A DNA stretch of 64,000 bases from Kocuria salsicia. Its GTDB lineage: Bacteria; Actinomycetota; Actinomycetes; Actinomycetales; Micrococcaceae. Below, one piece after another: positions 19,480-29,397 of this stretch. How positions within the stretch are numbered: position 1 is the stretch's first letter; each line of letters starts with the position of its first letter. The translations under genes and the position numbers were made by a program. The DNA is taken from positions 62,001 to 126,000 of the forward strand of contig NZ_VELE01000003.1 of the NCBI RefSeq assembly GCF_007681555.1, read 5' to 3'. The notes below the pieces were generated by a model. The model was not told the DNA's origin, did no database searches, and saw nothing but the letters and a program-made list of their open reading frames with translations.

Positions 19480-20790
19480 TCAGCGGGCCAGGGGGGTGGT
19501 CAGTTCCCCGTCCAGGACAACGGGGTGGCCGCGGTAGAACGTGGCGCGCACAGCCCCCGGCAGGTTCATCCCCCGGTAGGGGCTGTTGCGGCCCTTGGAG
19601 ACGTGGCTCGCGGGGTCCACCGTCGTGGAGCCCTCCGGGTTCCACAGCACGATGTTCGCCGGCGCGCCGGGCTCCAGCTTCTGCCCCTGGTCGGAGAGCC
19701 CGAGGATCTCGGCCGGACGGTGGGACATGATCTGCGCCACCCGCTCCCAGCCCATGAGTCCGGTGTCCACGAGGGTCTGCTGCACCACGGCCAGAGCGGT
19801 TTCCAGCCCGGTCATCCCGTGGGCCGCGCAGCTCCACTCGCACTCCTTGTCCTCTGCGGGGTGCGGCGCGTGGTCGGTGCCGACCACATCGATCACGCCC
19901 TCGGCGACGGCGCGGCGCAGGGCCCGGACGTCCTCGTCCGTGCGCAGCGGGGGGTTGACCTTGTAGACGGGGTCGAAGGTTCGCACGAGCTCGTCCGTGA
20001 GCAGCAGGTGATGGGGGGTCACCTCGGCGGTGACGACCACTCCGCGCTCCTTGGCCCAGCGCACGATCTCCACCGAGCCAGCGGTCGAGACGTGGCACAC
20101 GTGCAGGCGGGAGTCCACGTGCTGCGTCAGCAGCACGTCCCGGGCGATGATCGCCTCCTCGGCCACCGCGGGCCAGCCCGTGAGGCCGAGGTCCGCGGAC
20201 ACGGTGCCCTCGTTCATCTGCGCGTCCTGCGTCAGGCGCGGCTCCTGGGCGTGCTGCGCGATGATGCCACCGAAGGACTTCACGTACTCCAGCGCCCGGC
20301 GCATCAGGAGGGGGTCGTGCACGCACTTGCCGTCGTCGGAGAACATCCGCACGCTTGCGCGGGACTCGGCCATGGCGCGCAGCTCCGAGAGCTGCGTGCC
20401 CTCGAGGCCCACGGTGACCGCGCCCACCGGGTGGACGTCCGCCCAGCCCGCGTCGCGGCCCAGGCGCCAGACCTGCTCCACCACGCCAGCAGTGTCCGCC
20501 ACGGGGTGGGAGTTGGCCATTGCGAAGACGGCGGTGAACCCGCCCTTCGCCGCGGCACGGGTGCCGGTCTCCACGGTCTCGGCGTCCTCGTGGCCTGGTT
20601 CACGCAGGTGGGTGTGCATGTCCACGAGACCGGGCAGTGCGACGGCGCCCGCGGCGTCGACGGTCTCGGTCCCCTCGGGCGCCTCCAGGGTTCCGGGGGC
20701 GCCCACGGACGCAATGACGCCGTCCGTGACGAGGATGTCCGCCGGCTCACCGCCCTCGGGGCGGGCACTGCTGATCAGGTAGGAGCTCAT
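19480..20790 (-). CDS. pyrC: Dihydroorotase
   Basis: This class I dihydroorotase (436 residues) cyclises carbamoyl aspartate to dihydroorotate using two zinc ions. Metal ligands are visible in VDMHTHLREPGHEDAE and in the late VGTDHAPHPAEDK. The usual MPNTxP segment is replaced by AMANSHPVAD. The gene starts nine bases after the pyrB stop. pyrD and pyrE are not in the window, so the remaining pathway steps must be encoded elsewhere. Confidence 0.95.
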   Translation of the reverse strand: MSSYLISSARPEGGEPADILVTDGVIASVGAPGTLEAPEGTETVDAAGAVALPGLVDMHTHLREPGHEDAETVETGTRAAAKGGFTAVFAMANSHPVADTAGVVEQVWRLGRDAGWADVHPVGAVTVGLEGTQLSELRAMAESRASVRMFSDDGKCVHDPLLMRRALEYVKSFGGIIAQHAQEPRLTQDAQMNEGTVSADLGLTGWPAVAEEAIIARDVLLTQHVDSRLHVCHVSTAGSVEIVRWAKERGVVVTAEVTPHHLLLTDELVRTFDPVYKVNPPLRTDEDVRALRRAVAEGVIDVVGTDHAPHPAEDKECEWSCAAHGMTGLETALAVVQQTLVDTGLMGWERVAQIMSHRPAEILGLSDQGQKLEPGAPANIVLWNPEGSTTVDPASHVSKGRNSPYRGMNLPGAVRATFYRGHPVVLDGELTTPLAR

Positions 20791-20799
20791 GGGACCGCC

Positions 20800-21783
20800 T
20801 CAGTTCTCGCTCGGGTAGGGGGTGCTCTCGTCTCCGGAGAGCAGCTGGAAGAGCACGGCCATGCGCACGGAGACGCCGTTGGACACCTGTTCCAGCACGG
20901 TGGAGCGCTCCGAGTCTGCGGCCTCGGAGGAGATCTCCAGGCCGCGGTTCATTGGACCGGGGTGCATGAACACCGTGGGCGCGCCGAGGGCCTCGAGACG
21001 CTGCACCCGCTGGGAGGTCAGCCCCCAGCCCCGGGTGTACTCGGCCTCGCTCGGGAAGAACGCCGCGTTCATCCGCTCACGCTGCAGCCGCAGCATCATC
21101 ACGGCGTCCGGAGCCTCCGCCAGCACGGCGTCGAGGTCGTAGGAGACCTCGCACGGCCAGTCGTCCATGGCCACGGGCAGCAGCGTGGGCGGGGCCACGA
21201 GCGTGACCCGGGCGCCCAGGGCCGTGAGCAGCCACACGTTGGAGCGGGCTACCCGCGAGTGCAGCACGTCACCCACGACCACCACGTGCATACCGTCCAG
21301 GTCCATGCCCGTCGTGGGCGTGCCCGTGCGGCGGGAGCGCACCTGGCGCAGCGTCATCGCGTCCAGCAGCGCCTGCGTGGGGTGTGCGTGCTTGCCGTCC
21401 CCCGCGTTGACGACGGCGGCGTCGATCCACCCGGAGTCCGCGAGCTGCTGCGGCGCGCCGGAGGACGCGTGGCGGATCACCACGGCGTCCGCGCTCATGG
21501 CCATCAGGGTCTGGGCGGTGTCCTTCAGGGACTCGCCCTTGGACACGGACGAGCCCTTCGCGGAGAAGTTGATCACGTCCGCGCTCAGCCGCTTGGCCGC
21601 CGTCTCGAACGAGATCCTCGTGCGCGTGGAGTCCTCGAAGAACAGGTTCACCACGGTGCGCCCGCGCAGCGCGGGCAGCTTCTTGACGGAGCGGGAGGAC
21701 ACGGCGGCCATCTGGTCCGCGGTGTCCAGGATCTGGACGGCCTCCCCGTAGGAGAGCTCGGCAGTGGAGAGCAGGTGCCTCAT
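20800..21783 (-). CDS. pyrB: Aspartate carbamoyltransferase catalytic subunit
   Basis: PyrB (327 residues) condenses carbamoyl phosphate with aspartate, the first committed step. The carbamoyl phosphate site [13 protein letters not shown] and the segments HASSGAPQ and [12 protein letters not shown] are all present. No pyrI regulatory chain is nearby, as expected for the PyrR-regulated type. The ATG overlaps the pyrR stop as ATGA, so regulator and enzyme are translated together. Confidence 0.96.
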   Translation of the reverse strand: MRHLLSTAELSYGEAVQILDTADQMAAVSSRSVKKLPALRGRTVVNLFFEDSTRTRISFETAAKRLSADVINFSAKGSSVSKGESLKDTAQTLMAMSADAVVIRHASSGAPQQLADSGWIDAAVVNAGDGKHAHPTQALLDAMTLRQVRSRRTGTPTTGMDLDGMHVVVVGDVLHSRVARSNVWLLTALGARVTLVAPPTLLPVAMDDWPCEVSYDLDAVLAEAPDAVMMLRLQRERMNAAFFPSEAEYTRGWGLTSQRVQRLEALGAPTVFMHPGPMNRGLEISSEAADSERSTVLEQVSNGVSVRMAVLFQLLSGDESTPYPSEN

Positions 21784-22442
21784 CGGCTCGTCCCCTCCCC
21801 CGCGGCCTCGGCGTCCCTGGCGACGTCCGGGTCCGAGGCCACCGGCGCGTCGATCACCACGCAGTCCTCGTGGCCCTCAGCGCGCGTGTCCGGGTCCGTC
21901 TCGCGCAGCAGCACCCGCACCTTCTCCTGAGAGGAGGTCGGCAGATTCTTGCCCACGTGGTCCGCGCGGATCGGCAGCTCGCGGTGCCCGCGGTCCACCA
22001 GGACGGCCAGCCGTACGGCCCGGGGCCGACCCACGTCCACGAGGGCGTCGAGCGCAGCGCGGATGGTGCGCCCGGAGCACAGGACGTCGTCCACGAGCAC
22101 CACGGTGCGCCCGTCGATCCCGGAATCTGGGATCAGCGTGGGCTGCGGGGTGCGGGCGGGGTGGCGGCGCAGGTCGTCGCGGTACATGGTGATGTCCAGC
22201 TGCCCCGTGGCGGCGCGGGCCGTGAAGTCGGGGTCGATCTGCTCGAGCCTGGCCGCGAGGCGCTGGGCCAGCGGGAAGCCGCGACGGGCGATCCCCAGCA
22301 GCACGAGGTTCTCCGAGCCCTTGTTGGACTCCAGGATCTCGTGGGCGATCCGGGACAGGGCCCGGTCGATGTCGGATGTCGAGAGGATCACTCGGGAGAC
22401 TGTGCTCCCCGGTGCCTGCTCGGCGTGTTCGGGCACGCTCAC
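21780..22442 (-). CDS. pyrR: Bifunctional PyrR: pyr operon regulator / uracil phosphoribosyltransferase
   Basis: PyrR (220 residues) binds the pyr mRNA in a UMP-dependent manner and can also make UMP from uracil and PRPP. The PRPP motif [18 protein letters not shown] is intact, and [14 protein letters not shown] fits the family. About 30 acidic extra residues follow the usual end. The GTG at 22442 has GGAGG six bases upstream, whereas the longer frame from 22466 does not. Only a short leader separates the proposed promoter from this start, and I see no antiterminator/terminator pair, so control could act on translation. Confidence 0.93.
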   Translation of the reverse strand: MSVPEHAEQAPGSTVSRVILSTSDIDRALSRIAHEILESNKGSENLVLLGIARRGFPLAQRLAARLEQIDPDFTARAATGQLDITMYRDDLRRHPARTPQPTLIPDSGIDGRTVVLVDDVLCSGRTIRAALDALVDVGRPRAVRLAVLVDRGHRELPIRADHVGKNLPTSSQEKVRVLLRETDPDTRAEGHEDCVVIDAPVASDPDVARDAEAAGEGTSR

Positions 22443-22473
22443 GTGCCGCCTCCTTCCCCGCCTCACTGAACGG

Positions 22474-22501
22474 AATTTAAAGGGTGCGATCTGTCTTTGA
22501 A
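22474..22501 (-). promoter_or_regulatory. Putative promoter of the pyr operon
   Basis: On the minus strand -35 TTCAAA (22496-22501) and -10 TAAATT (22474-22479) are spaced by 16 bases. This AT-rich patch stands out from the GC-rich surroundings and lies between the nusB terminator and pyrR. The leader would be about 25 bases, containing the GGAGG of pyrR. Confidence 0.5.
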
Positions 22502-22511
22502 GCTACCACAC

Positions 22512-22548
22512 GGAAAAACCCCGGCCCGTGGGGTCCACGAACCGGGGT
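22512..22548 (-). terminator. Rho-independent terminator after nusB
   Basis: On the minus strand the stem ACCCCGG (22542-22548) pairs with CCGGGGT (22518-22524), and five T (22514-22518) follow directly. It lies eight bases after the nusB stop and cleanly separates the aro-efp-nusB group from the pyr operon. It is the most canonical terminator in the window. Confidence 0.85.
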
Positions 22549-22555
22549 CACGGTC

Positions 22556-22972
22556 TCAGTCGTCCAGCAGGGACGGCTTGACCTTCTGCAGACGGCCCAG
22601 CAGGCCGTTGACGAAACGGGGCGAGTCGTCAGTGGACAGCTCCCGCGCCACGGCCACCGCCTCCGCCACGGCCACGCCGTCCGGGACGTCGTCGTTGTAG
22701 AGAAGCTCCCACGCGCCCACGCGCAGGGCGTTGCGGTCCACTGCGGGCATCCGCGAGAGCTCCCAGCCCTGCGAGTAGGTCTGCAGGAACTCGTCGATGT
22801 CCTCGCGGCGCCCGTCCACGCCCTCGAGGATCTCCACGGTGTAGGGCTGGATGGGCGAGGTCGAGTTCTCCCGCCGGCGCACCAGGGCGTCGCGGACCGA
22901 CTCGTCACGTTGTTCGGCCTCGAAGAGGATCTCGACGGCGCGGACCCGGGCCTTGCTGCGTGCCCCGCTCAC
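22556..22972 (-). CDS. nusB: Transcription antitermination factor NusB
   Basis: NusB (138 residues) forms, with NusE/S10, the complex on boxA of rRNA transcripts that prevents early termination. It is all-helical: [20 protein letters not shown] at the N terminus is typical, with [18 protein letters not shown] later and [13 protein letters not shown] at the end. The ATG overlaps the efp stop as ATGA, so EF-P and NusB are translationally coupled. It is the last gene before a strong terminator. Confidence 0.95.
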   Translation of the reverse strand: MSGARSKARVRAVEILFEAEQRDESVRDALVRRRENSTSPIQPYTVEILEGVDGRREDIDEFLQTYSQGWELSRMPAVDRNALRVGAWELLYNDDVPDGVAVAEAVAVARELSTDDSPRFVNGLLGRLQKVKPSLLDD

Positions 22973-23532
22973 TCGTTGACGCGTCCCAGGTAGTCGCCGG
23001 TGCGGGTGTCCACCTTGACCTTGGTGCCCTGCTCGAGGAACAGGGGGACCTGGATCTGGTAGCCGGTCTCCACGGTGGCGGGCTTCGTGCCGCCCGTGGA
23101 GCGGTCACCCTGCAGGCCGGGCTCGGTGTAGGTGATCTCCAGGACCACCGAGGGCGGCATCTCGATGTACAGCGGCGCGCCCTCGTGGATGGCCACGGTC
23201 ACGTTCTGGTTCTCGAGCATGAAGTTCGCCGCGTCCCCCACCACGACACCCGGGACAGTGATCTGGTCGTACGTGGAGTTGTCCATGAACACGTAGTCCT
23301 CACCGTCCTGGTAGAGGTACTGGTACTCGCTACGGTCCACCGTGGCGGTCTCGATCTTGGCACCCGCGTTGAACGTCTTGTCCACCACCTTGCCGCTCGT
23401 CACGTTGCGCAGCTTGGTGCGCACGAACGCGCCCCCCTTGCCGGGCTTGACGTGCTGGAACTCGATGGTCTGCCAGAGGTTGCCGTCGAGTTTGAGGATG
23501 GTGCCGTTCTTGATGTCGTTGCTGGTTGCCAC
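22969..23532 (-). CDS. efp: Elongation factor P
   Basis: EF-P (187 residues) relieves ribosomes stalled on consecutive prolines. Three beta-barrel domains are present. The tip loop of domain I reads [12 protein letters not shown], with lysine 32 at the position modified in many bacteria. No epmA/epmB-type modification gene is in the window, so the lysine may stay unmodified, as in other actinobacteria. The start is GTG (GTGGCAACC). Confidence 0.96.
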   Translation of the reverse strand: MATSNDIKNGTILKLDGNLWQTIEFQHVKPGKGGAFVRTKLRNVTSGKVVDKTFNAGAKIETATVDRSEYQYLYQDGEDYVFMDNSTYDQITVPGVVVGDAANFMLENQNVTVAIHEGAPLYIEMPPSVVLEITYTEPGLQGDRSTGGTKPATVETGYQIQVPLFLEQGTKVKVDTRTGDYLGRVNE

Positions 23533-23651
23533 GGTGTCACTTTCTCGTCGGGAACGTCTGCGGGCGGGATCGGCTCGTGGAGCCGCACCAGTCTACCGCG
23601 TGGCCGGGCCCGTCCGCCCGGTGGCCACGGCACGGGCCGGCGTGGCGGGTC

Positions 23652-24737
23652 TCAGTCCGCGATCTCCTGGTAGCACGCGAAAAGGATCGCGGGGTCCGGA
23701 ACCTCCATGATGCGCGGTGCGGCAATGCGGTCCAGGACCACGAAGCGCAGCAGGTTGCCCCGCGTCTTCTTGTCGCGCTTCATGACCTCCAGCAGCCGCG
23801 GCCACTGGTCCGCACGGTAGCTCACGGGCAGCCCCAGGGAGGTGAGGATCTCGCGGTGACGGGCCACGACGTCGTCGTCCAGGGTTCCTGCCGCGCGCCC
23901 CAGTTCCGCCGCGAAGACCATGCCCACCGAGACTGCGGCACCGTGGCGCCACTGGTAGCGCTCGTTGTGCTCGATCGCGTGGCCCAGGGTGTGGCCGTAG
24001 TTCAGGTACTCACGCCGCCCGGACTCCTTCAGGTCCGAGGAGACGACCTCCGCCTTGACCCGTACACTGCGCTCCACCAGTTCCCGGACCACGTCCGACT
24101 GGCTGTCGCGCACCTGCTCGGGGTTCTCCTGGATCAGCTGCAGGATCTGCGGATCGGCGATGAAACCGCACTTGACCACCTCGGCCATCCCGGTCAGCAG
24201 CTCGTTCTCGGGCAGCGTGGCCAGGGAGTCGAGGTCGCACACGACCGCGGCTGGCGGGTGGAAGGAGCCCACCAGGTTCTTGCCCTCCGCGGTGTTGATC
24301 CCGGTCTTTCCGCCCACGGCGGCATCCACCATGCCCAGCAGAGTGGTGGGAAGGTGGACCACCCGCACCCCGCGCAGCCACGTGGCGGCCACGAAACCAG
24401 CGAGGTCGGACACGGCCCCGCCGCCCACGGAGACCACGGCGTCCGTGCGCGTGAAGTCGGACTGGCCCATGATCTGCCAGCAGAAGGCCGCCACCTCCAC
24501 GCGCTTGCCCTCCTCCGCGTCCGGGATCTCCGCGACGAAGCTCTGGATGCCCGCCTGCCCGAGGTCCTCCTGCACCACGTCCCCGGTGGTTCGCAGGGCG
24601 CGCGGGTGGATGATGAGGACCTTCTTGACGCGCTCACCCAGCAGCTGGGGCACGCGGCCCAGCAGGCCGTGGCCCACCAGGACGTCGTACTGGTTCTCGG
24701 GGGTCTCCCCGCGGACGGGGATCACGGTCTCGGTCAT
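23652..24737 (-). CDS. aroB: 3-dehydroquinate synthase
   Basis: AroB (361 residues) converts DAHP to 3-dehydroquinate with NAD+ and a metal ion. Key segments are VVSVGGGAVSDLAGFVA for NAD binding, PTTLLGMVDAAVGGKTGIN, and the metal-ligand region LNYGHTLGHAIEH. The ATG overlaps the aroK stop as ATGA. A 119-base gap, with no clear terminator, separates it from efp downstream. Confidence 0.97.
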   Translation of the reverse strand: MTETVIPVRGETPENQYDVLVGHGLLGRVPQLLGERVKKVLIIHPRALRTTGDVVQEDLGQAGIQSFVAEIPDAEEGKRVEVAAFCWQIMGQSDFTRTDAVVSVGGGAVSDLAGFVAATWLRGVRVVHLPTTLLGMVDAAVGGKTGINTAEGKNLVGSFHPPAAVVCDLDSLATLPENELLTGMAEVVKCGFIADPQILQLIQENPEQVRDSQSDVVRELVERSVRVKAEVVSSDLKESGRREYLNYGHTLGHAIEHNERYQWRHGAAVSVGMVFAAELGRAAGTLDDDVVARHREILTSLGLPVSYRADQWPRLLEVMKRDKKTRGNLLRFVVLDRIAAPRIMEVPDPAILFACYQEIAD

Positions 24738-25300
24738 GCGGTGTGCTCCTTCCCGCGTGCGGTGAGCACGGAGGTCTGCGGCTCACCGAGCGCGGCGTAG
24801 AGGTCGTGGGCGATCTGCGCGACGCTGCGGGGCGCGCGGCCGTCCAGGCGGATGGTGGCGAGCCGCTCGAAGGTCTCCCGGCGCTCGTCCAGGATCTGGC
24901 TCCATCGGACCTCGGGGTCCGGCTGCAGCATGGGCCGGGTGGTGTTGCCGCGGATCCGGGGTCGCACGGTGTCCAGGTCCACTTCCAGGTACGCGACCAT
25001 TCGTCCACTGAGCAGGGGCTGCACGAGCGGGGACATGGGTGCTCCCCCGCCCAGGGAGATCACGCACTCCCGGTTCTGCGGGTCGTCGAGGGCCTCGGCC
25101 ACGACTTCGGCCTCGACCCGGCGGAACTCCGCCTCCCCTCGCGCGCGGAACAGCTCCGGGATGGGTCCGTGGCGGGACACGATCAACCTGTCCGTGTCCA
25201 CGTGGCGCAGTCCGTAGTGCGATGCCATGTGACGGGCCACGTGGGACTTGCCGGCAGCCATGGGCCCGATCAGCACCACGGGCAGGGGTGCGTGCCTCAC
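24734..25300 (-). CDS. aroK: Shikimate kinase
   Basis: AroK (188 residues) phosphorylates shikimate at the 3-hydroxyl. The P-loop is GPMAAGKS, followed by DTD, the shikimate-binding [11 protein letters not shown], the SLGGGAP loop and the lid RGNTTRPML. The GTG at 25300 overlaps the aroC stop (GTGA). A longer frame to 25516 lies inside aroC and is rejected. A short charged tail exceeds the usual ~170 residues. Confidence 0.95.
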   Translation of the reverse strand: MRHAPLPVVLIGPMAAGKSHVARHMASHYGLRHVDTDRLIVSRHGPIPELFRARGEAEFRRVEAEVVAEALDDPQNRECVISLGGGAPMSPLVQPLLSGRMVAYLEVDLDTVRPRIRGNTTRPMLQPDPEVRWSQILDERRETFERLATIRLDGRAPRSVAQIAHDLYAALGEPQTSVLTARGKEHTA

Positions 25301-26547
25301 GAGAGGTCCCCGCGCACCTCGTCCAGGGCCGCCAGCGCGGCGGGATCGGCAAGTTCCGGGGAGGTGCGCAGCTGGGCTGGGATCGCGGCCAGGTAGGCGT
25401 TCCTGTTCCGGATGACCTCCGCCACGGAGTCCCCGCCGAACTTCTCGAGCACGGCCTCGGCGAGCACGAGGGCCACCATGGCCTCGGCGACGACGCCCGC
25501 GGCCGGCACCGCACACACGTCAGAGCGCTGGTGGTGGGCCCGTGCGGGCTCACCCGTGGCGACGTCCACCGTGTGCAGGGAGCGCGGCACGGTGGCGATC
25601 GGCTTCATGGCCGCACGCACGCGCAGCAGGTCCCCGATGGACATGCCGCCCTCGATGCCGCCGGCGCGGTTGGACACGCGGTGCACTGCACCCTCCTCGG
25701 GCAGCGTCTCGTCGTGCGCCTGGGATCCGGGGCGCGCGGCCGTGCGGAAGCCGTCCCCGACCTCCACGCCCTTGATGGCCTGGATGCCCATGAGCGCGGC
25801 AGCGAGCCTGGCGTCGAGACGGCGGTCCCAGTGGACGTAGGAGCCGAGTCCCGGGGGCAGCCCCTCGGCGAGTACCTCCACGACGCCGCCCAGGGTCTCC
25901 CCCGCCTTGTGGGCCTCGTCCACGGCGGCCACCATGGCCTGGGAGGTCGCGGCGTCGAAGCAGCGCAGCGGGTCCGCGTCGAGCGCGGCGACGTCGTCCG
26001 GGCCGGGCAGCGGGGCGTCGTCGGGCACGGCGACGTCGGCGATGGCGGTGGTGTGCGCGACCAGGCGGATCCCCAGGGCCGCCAGGATCTGCGCAGCGAC
26101 CACCCCGAGGGCCACGCGCGTGGCGGTCTCGCGCGCGGAGGCGCGCTCGAGCACCGGACGGGCCTCGTCGAAGCCGTACTTCTGCATGCCCGTGAGGTCC
26201 GCGTGGCCGGGACGCGGGCGGGTCAGCGGCGCGTTGCGGGCGCGCCCGGCGAGCACCTCGGAGTCCACGGGGTCGGAGCTCATGACATCCTGCCACTTGG
26301 GCCACTCCGTGTTGGCGATCTCGATGGCCACCGGCCCGCCCTGGGTGATCCCGTGGCGCACCCCGCCCAGGATCCGCACGCGGTCCTGCTCGAACTTCAT
26401 GCGCGCGCCCCGGCCGTAACCGAGCCGGCGCCGGGCCAGTGCGTCCTGGATCATCCCCGTGGTCAGTTCCACCCCGGCGGGGACGCCCTCGATGATTCCC
26501 ACAAGTGCTTCACCGTGGGACTCTCCGGCCGTGAGCCAACGCAACAT
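25297..26547 (-). CDS. aroC: Chorismate synthase
   Basis: AroC (416 residues) removes phosphate from EPSP to form chorismate and needs reduced FMN. Signature regions are [31 protein letters not shown] and [12 protein letters not shown], with the histidines expected for FMN and acid-base roles. The gene precedes aroK and aroB with overlaps. Its leader contains two GC-rich hairpins and a ribosome-binding GGAG nine bases before the ATG. Confidence 0.97.
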   Translation of the reverse strand: MLRWLTAGESHGEALVGIIEGVPAGVELTTGMIQDALARRRLGYGRGARMKFEQDRVRILGGVRHGITQGGPVAIEIANTEWPKWQDVMSSDPVDSEVLAGRARNAPLTRPRPGHADLTGMQKYGFDEARPVLERASARETATRVALGVVAAQILAALGIRLVAHTTAIADVAVPDDAPLPGPDDVAALDADPLRCFDAATSQAMVAAVDEAHKAGETLGGVVEVLAEGLPPGLGSYVHWDRRLDARLAAALMGIQAIKGVEVGDGFRTAARPGSQAHDETLPEEGAVHRVSNRAGGIEGGMSIGDLLRVRAAMKPIATVPRSLHTVDVATGEPARAHHQRSDVCAVPAAGVVAEAMVALVLAEAVLEKFGGDSVAEVIRNRNAYLAAIPAQLRTSPELADPAALAALDEVRGDLS

Positions 26548-26586
26548 CCAACACTCCAGTTCTCAAGTTTTCGCGAGTCGTCTGCG

Positions 26587-26607
26587 CCGGGACCCGTGCG
26601 GTCCCGG
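26587..26607 (-). terminator. Hairpin between aroE and aroC
   Basis: An 8-base-pair stem (26587-26594 with 26600-26607; arm CCGGGACC) lies in the 136-base gap between aroE and aroC. No T-tract follows. A second, smaller GC stem lies near 26624-26637. It may attenuate read-through or form part of the aroC leader. Confidence 0.35.
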
Positions 26608-26683
26608 TGTCGTGCGTGCCCTCCCGCGGCTCCGCGGCCCGGACGACACCTGCCACCCACGGTACGGGGCCGCGGCGGGCGGG

Positions 26684-27598
26684 TCAGCGCGGGAGCCGCG
26701 TGGTCTGCGCCTGCCGGACGCGCGCCGGGACGACACGCTCCGGGCGCTCCACCGCCCGGCACATGGCTGCGGTGACCTCGTTCTCGCGGGGCAGCGCGCG
26801 GGACGAGTCCCCCTGCGTGAACCAGCGCAGCTGGTCCACCGCCTGGAAGATGAGCATATCGACCCCGGGGGCAATGGCGCCGCCCGCGTCCTGCCACGCG
26901 GCCGCCAGGGCCGAGGGCCACGGGTCGTAGGCGACGTCGAGCAGCACACCGGACACCCGCGGGTGCTCCTCGCGCCAGCCCCGGGCCAGCTCGTCCGCGC
27001 CGCGGGGCGGGAGGGTGGCAACCACGACGTCCGCGCCGTGCAGAGCGGCACCCGCCTGCTCCCACGGCAGCACACGGATGCTCGTGCCCAGGGCCTCGGC
27101 CACCGCGGTCAGGGACTCGGCCCGCTGAGCCGTGCGCACCGCCACGTCCACGCAGTCCGCGCCTAGCCCGTGCAGCGCCGCCACCGCGGCACTCGCGGTG
27201 GCACCCCCGCCCAGGACGACGGCGCGCGGCGAGGCGGGGATCTCCCCCGCGGCGCCGAGGGCCGCCATGATGCCCATGACGTCCGTGTTGTCCGCGGCCA
27301 CGCTCCCGTCCTGAGCGAACGTGAGCGTGTTGGCCACCCCGAGGGCACGGGTGAGAGGAGTCACACGCTCCGCGTCCCGAGCCGCGAAGGGCTTCAGGGG
27401 CATCGTGACGGAGAACCCCCGCCAGTGCCCCGACGCACGGGCCCCGGCCCAGAACTCGTCCCACTGCTGCTCGGGGACGTCGTGACGGACGTAGTCCGCG
27501 TCCAGACCCAGTACCTCGAACGCCGCGGAGTGCAGCGCTGGTGAGAGCGAGTGGTCCACGGGGTGCCCGAGGACCGCTGCGTGGAGCGTCGCCGTCAT
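26684..27598 (-). CDS. aroE: Shikimate dehydrogenase
   Basis: AroE (304 residues) reduces 3-dehydroshikimate with NADPH. The substrate site is seen as DHSLSPALHSAAF and GFSVTMPLK, whose lysine is the catalytic one (most homologues have GFNVTxPxK, so Asn is Ser here). ADNTDVMG carries the catalytic Asp. The dinucleotide loop reads LGGGATASAAV. It starts one base before the mltG stop ends, so it is probably cotranscribed with mltG. Confidence 0.93.
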   Translation of the reverse strand: MTATLHAAVLGHPVDHSLSPALHSAAFEVLGLDADYVRHDVPEQQWDEFWAGARASGHWRGFSVTMPLKPFAARDAERVTPLTRALGVANTLTFAQDGSVAADNTDVMGIMAALGAAGEIPASPRAVVLGGGATASAAVAALHGLGADCVDVAVRTAQRAESLTAVAEALGTSIRVLPWEQAGAALHGADVVVATLPPRGADELARGWREEHPRVSGVLLDVAYDPWPSALAAAWQDAGGAIAPGVDMLIFQAVDQLRWFTQGDSSRALPRENEVTAAMCRAVERPERVVPARVRQAQTTRLPR

Positions 27599-27599
27599 C

Positions 27600-28811
27600 T
27601 CAGGAGCACTTGCCGTCGTTGTCGGAGCACCACTTCTGGTACTCCTCCACGTACCTCTGGTGCTCCTCGTAGGTCTTGGCGAACTTGGTCTCGCCGGTGT
27701 CGAGGTTCACGGTCACCCAGTAGTAGTAGTCGTTCTTCTCGGGCTTTGCCGCCGCGGCGATGGCCTCGTCGCTCGGAGAGCCGATGGGCCCCACGGGCAG
27801 GCCCGGGTTGGCGTACGTGTTGTACGGGTTGGACTTGTCCCGCTTCTCCTCGTCCGTGAGGTGCACGGTCTTCTTTCCCAGACCGTACGTCACGGAGGCG
27901 TCCGACTGGATGAAACCGCTCGTCTCGCCGTCCGGGTTGTTGATCCGGTTCTCGATCGCGCCGGCCACGGCCGGGTAGATCTTGGGTGTGCCCTCGAACT
28001 CCACGATGGACCCGATGGTCAGCACGTCGAACCACTTGTCCTCGGCGACGTCGTTGTCCTTCAACGTCTGCTTGGTGCGGTCGACCATCTCCTGGATGAT
28101 CTGCTCAGCCGTGGCGTCCAGCGGGAAGCGGTACTCGCCGGGGTGCAGCCAGCCCTCGAGGTTGGGGAACTTGTCCGGGACACCGAACTTCGCCTTCTCG
28201 GTGGAGAGCTTCTCGAACTCGGACTTGTCGAGGCCGGTGGCCTCGCTGAGCGTGGTGAATGTGTCATCCATGCGCTGGGTCTTCGCGATGGCCGCGTAGT
28301 GCGAAGCCTCGTCGCGCTCCATGAGGGCGCTGACGACGGCGTCCGCGGGCATGTGGGTCTTGAGCTCGTACGTGCCCGGCTGGATGAAGTCCTCCGGGTA
28401 GCGGTCCTGGAACTTCTCGACGAAGTACGAGGCGTTCGCCACGATTTCCTGCGACTGCAGGTCCTGGGCGATCTGGCCCGTGGTGCTGCCGTCCGCGACG
28501 GAGAAGCTGACGTCCTGGTCGCCCGAGCCGTGGTAGTCCTTGCGCTCGAACAGCCCGAAGGCGGACCCCAGCACGGCCACGACCACGACCAGCGCTGCGA
28601 CGAACAGGGCGACGGCGGTCGCGAGGGACGCGCGCGACCGCACCTTGCGACGCTTGCGCTGCTCCGGGGTCACGTCGTGGTGCTCGAACGAGCCCGCCAG
28701 GTTCGACGTGGCATCCCGGTCCGAGGCCGATGAAGAGTTCCGCACGTCGCCGTGGGACCCGTGGTCGGGCGTCCCGTCTCCGGTGCCGTTGCCTCGCGGC
28801 TCATCGCTCAC
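27600..28811 (-). CDS. mltG: Endolytic transglycosylase MltG (YceG family)
   Basis: MltG (403 residues) cuts nascent glycan strands at the membrane and is thought to set their length. About 60 cytosolic residues come first, then one transmembrane helix (ATAVALFVAALVVVVAVLGS), then the extracellular domain. The catalytic glutamate lies in IGSIVEFEGTPKIYPAVAGAIENR. LQSDASVTYGLG and NTYANPGLPVGPIGSPS are also hallmarks. The order alaS-ruvX-mltG-aroE is common in Actinobacteria. Confidence 0.94.
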   Translation of the reverse strand: MSDEPRGNGTGDGTPDHGSHGDVRNSSSASDRDATSNLAGSFEHHDVTPEQRKRRKVRSRASLATAVALFVAALVVVVAVLGSAFGLFERKDYHGSGDQDVSFSVADGSTTGQIAQDLQSQEIVANASYFVEKFQDRYPEDFIQPGTYELKTHMPADAVVSALMERDEASHYAAIAKTQRMDDTFTTLSEATGLDKSEFEKLSTEKAKFGVPDKFPNLEGWLHPGEYRFPLDATAEQIIQEMVDRTKQTLKDNDVAEDKWFDVLTIGSIVEFEGTPKIYPAVAGAIENRINNPDGETSGFIQSDASVTYGLGKKTVHLTDEEKRDKSNPYNTYANPGLPVGPIGSPSDEAIAAAAKPEKNDYYYWVTVNLDTGETKFAKTYEEHQRYVEEYQKWCSDNDGKCS

Positions 28812-28905
28812 GAATTGTCTCCGTCCGCCGTTCTGGTGGTGTGGTGTGGTCTCTCGTTTCCCCCCGGGCCTGCCGCGGCCCGGGCAGACACGATACCGCT
28901 CGTAC

Positions 28906-29397
28906 TCAGCCCTGGACCGGGTCCCCGGGCTCGGCCCCGGTGCGCAGCCCCTGCTCGACGGCCGACTGCAGGAACGTCACGGCCGCGGCCTGGTCGACCT
29001 TGTCCATGTGGTGCCGCCGCGAGATCCCGGAGTCCCACAGCGCCCGGTGCCCGGCCACCGTGGAAAGCCGCTCGTCCACCAGGCGCACCGCGGTGGTGCA
29101 CCCCCGTGAGCCTAGCCGACGAACGAGCGCTGCGGCGTAATCGCGCGCCATCTGGGTCGAGCGGTTCTCCGCGCCGTCCAGACTCAGCGGCAACCCCACG
29201 TAGACGGTGACCACGTCCCGCTCCTCGCACAGCCGTGTGATGATCTTCACGTCGAAGGCCTTGCGGGGGTTCGTATCGCGCTTCAGGGTCTGGTGCGGCG
29301 TGGCCAGGACGCACTCCGGGTCGGTCAGGGCTATCCCAACCCTGACCTGGCCCACGTCCACGCCCATGCGCACGCCGCGCTCGAAGCCCTCAGGCAT
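28906..29397 (-). CDS. ruvX: RuvX/YqgF, RNase H-fold resolvase-like nuclease
   Basis: This 163-residue RNase H-like protein is linked to 16S rRNA 5'-end maturation and in some actinobacteria to Holliday junction resolution. The first catalytic strand is RMGVDVGQVRVGIALTD, the middle VYVGLPLSLDGAENR, then RLVDERLST and the last aspartate in HMDKVDQAAAV. Its ATG shares one base with the alaS stop (TGATG). A 94-base gap follows before mltG. Confidence 0.93.
   Translation of the reverse strand: MPEGFERGVRMGVDVGQVRVGIALTDPECVLATPHQTLKRDTNPRKAFDVKIITRLCEERDVVTVYVGLPLSLDGAENRSTQMARDYAAALVRRLGSRGCTTAVRLVDERLSTVAGHRALWDSGISRRHHMDKVDQAAAVTFLQSAVEQGLRTGAEPGDPVQG

Noticed and set aside
25301-25516. A longer aroK start upstream of 25300.
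   Set aside because: The extra part is the aroC gene in another frame; the GTG at 25300 overlaps the aroC stop and the P-loop follows immediately.
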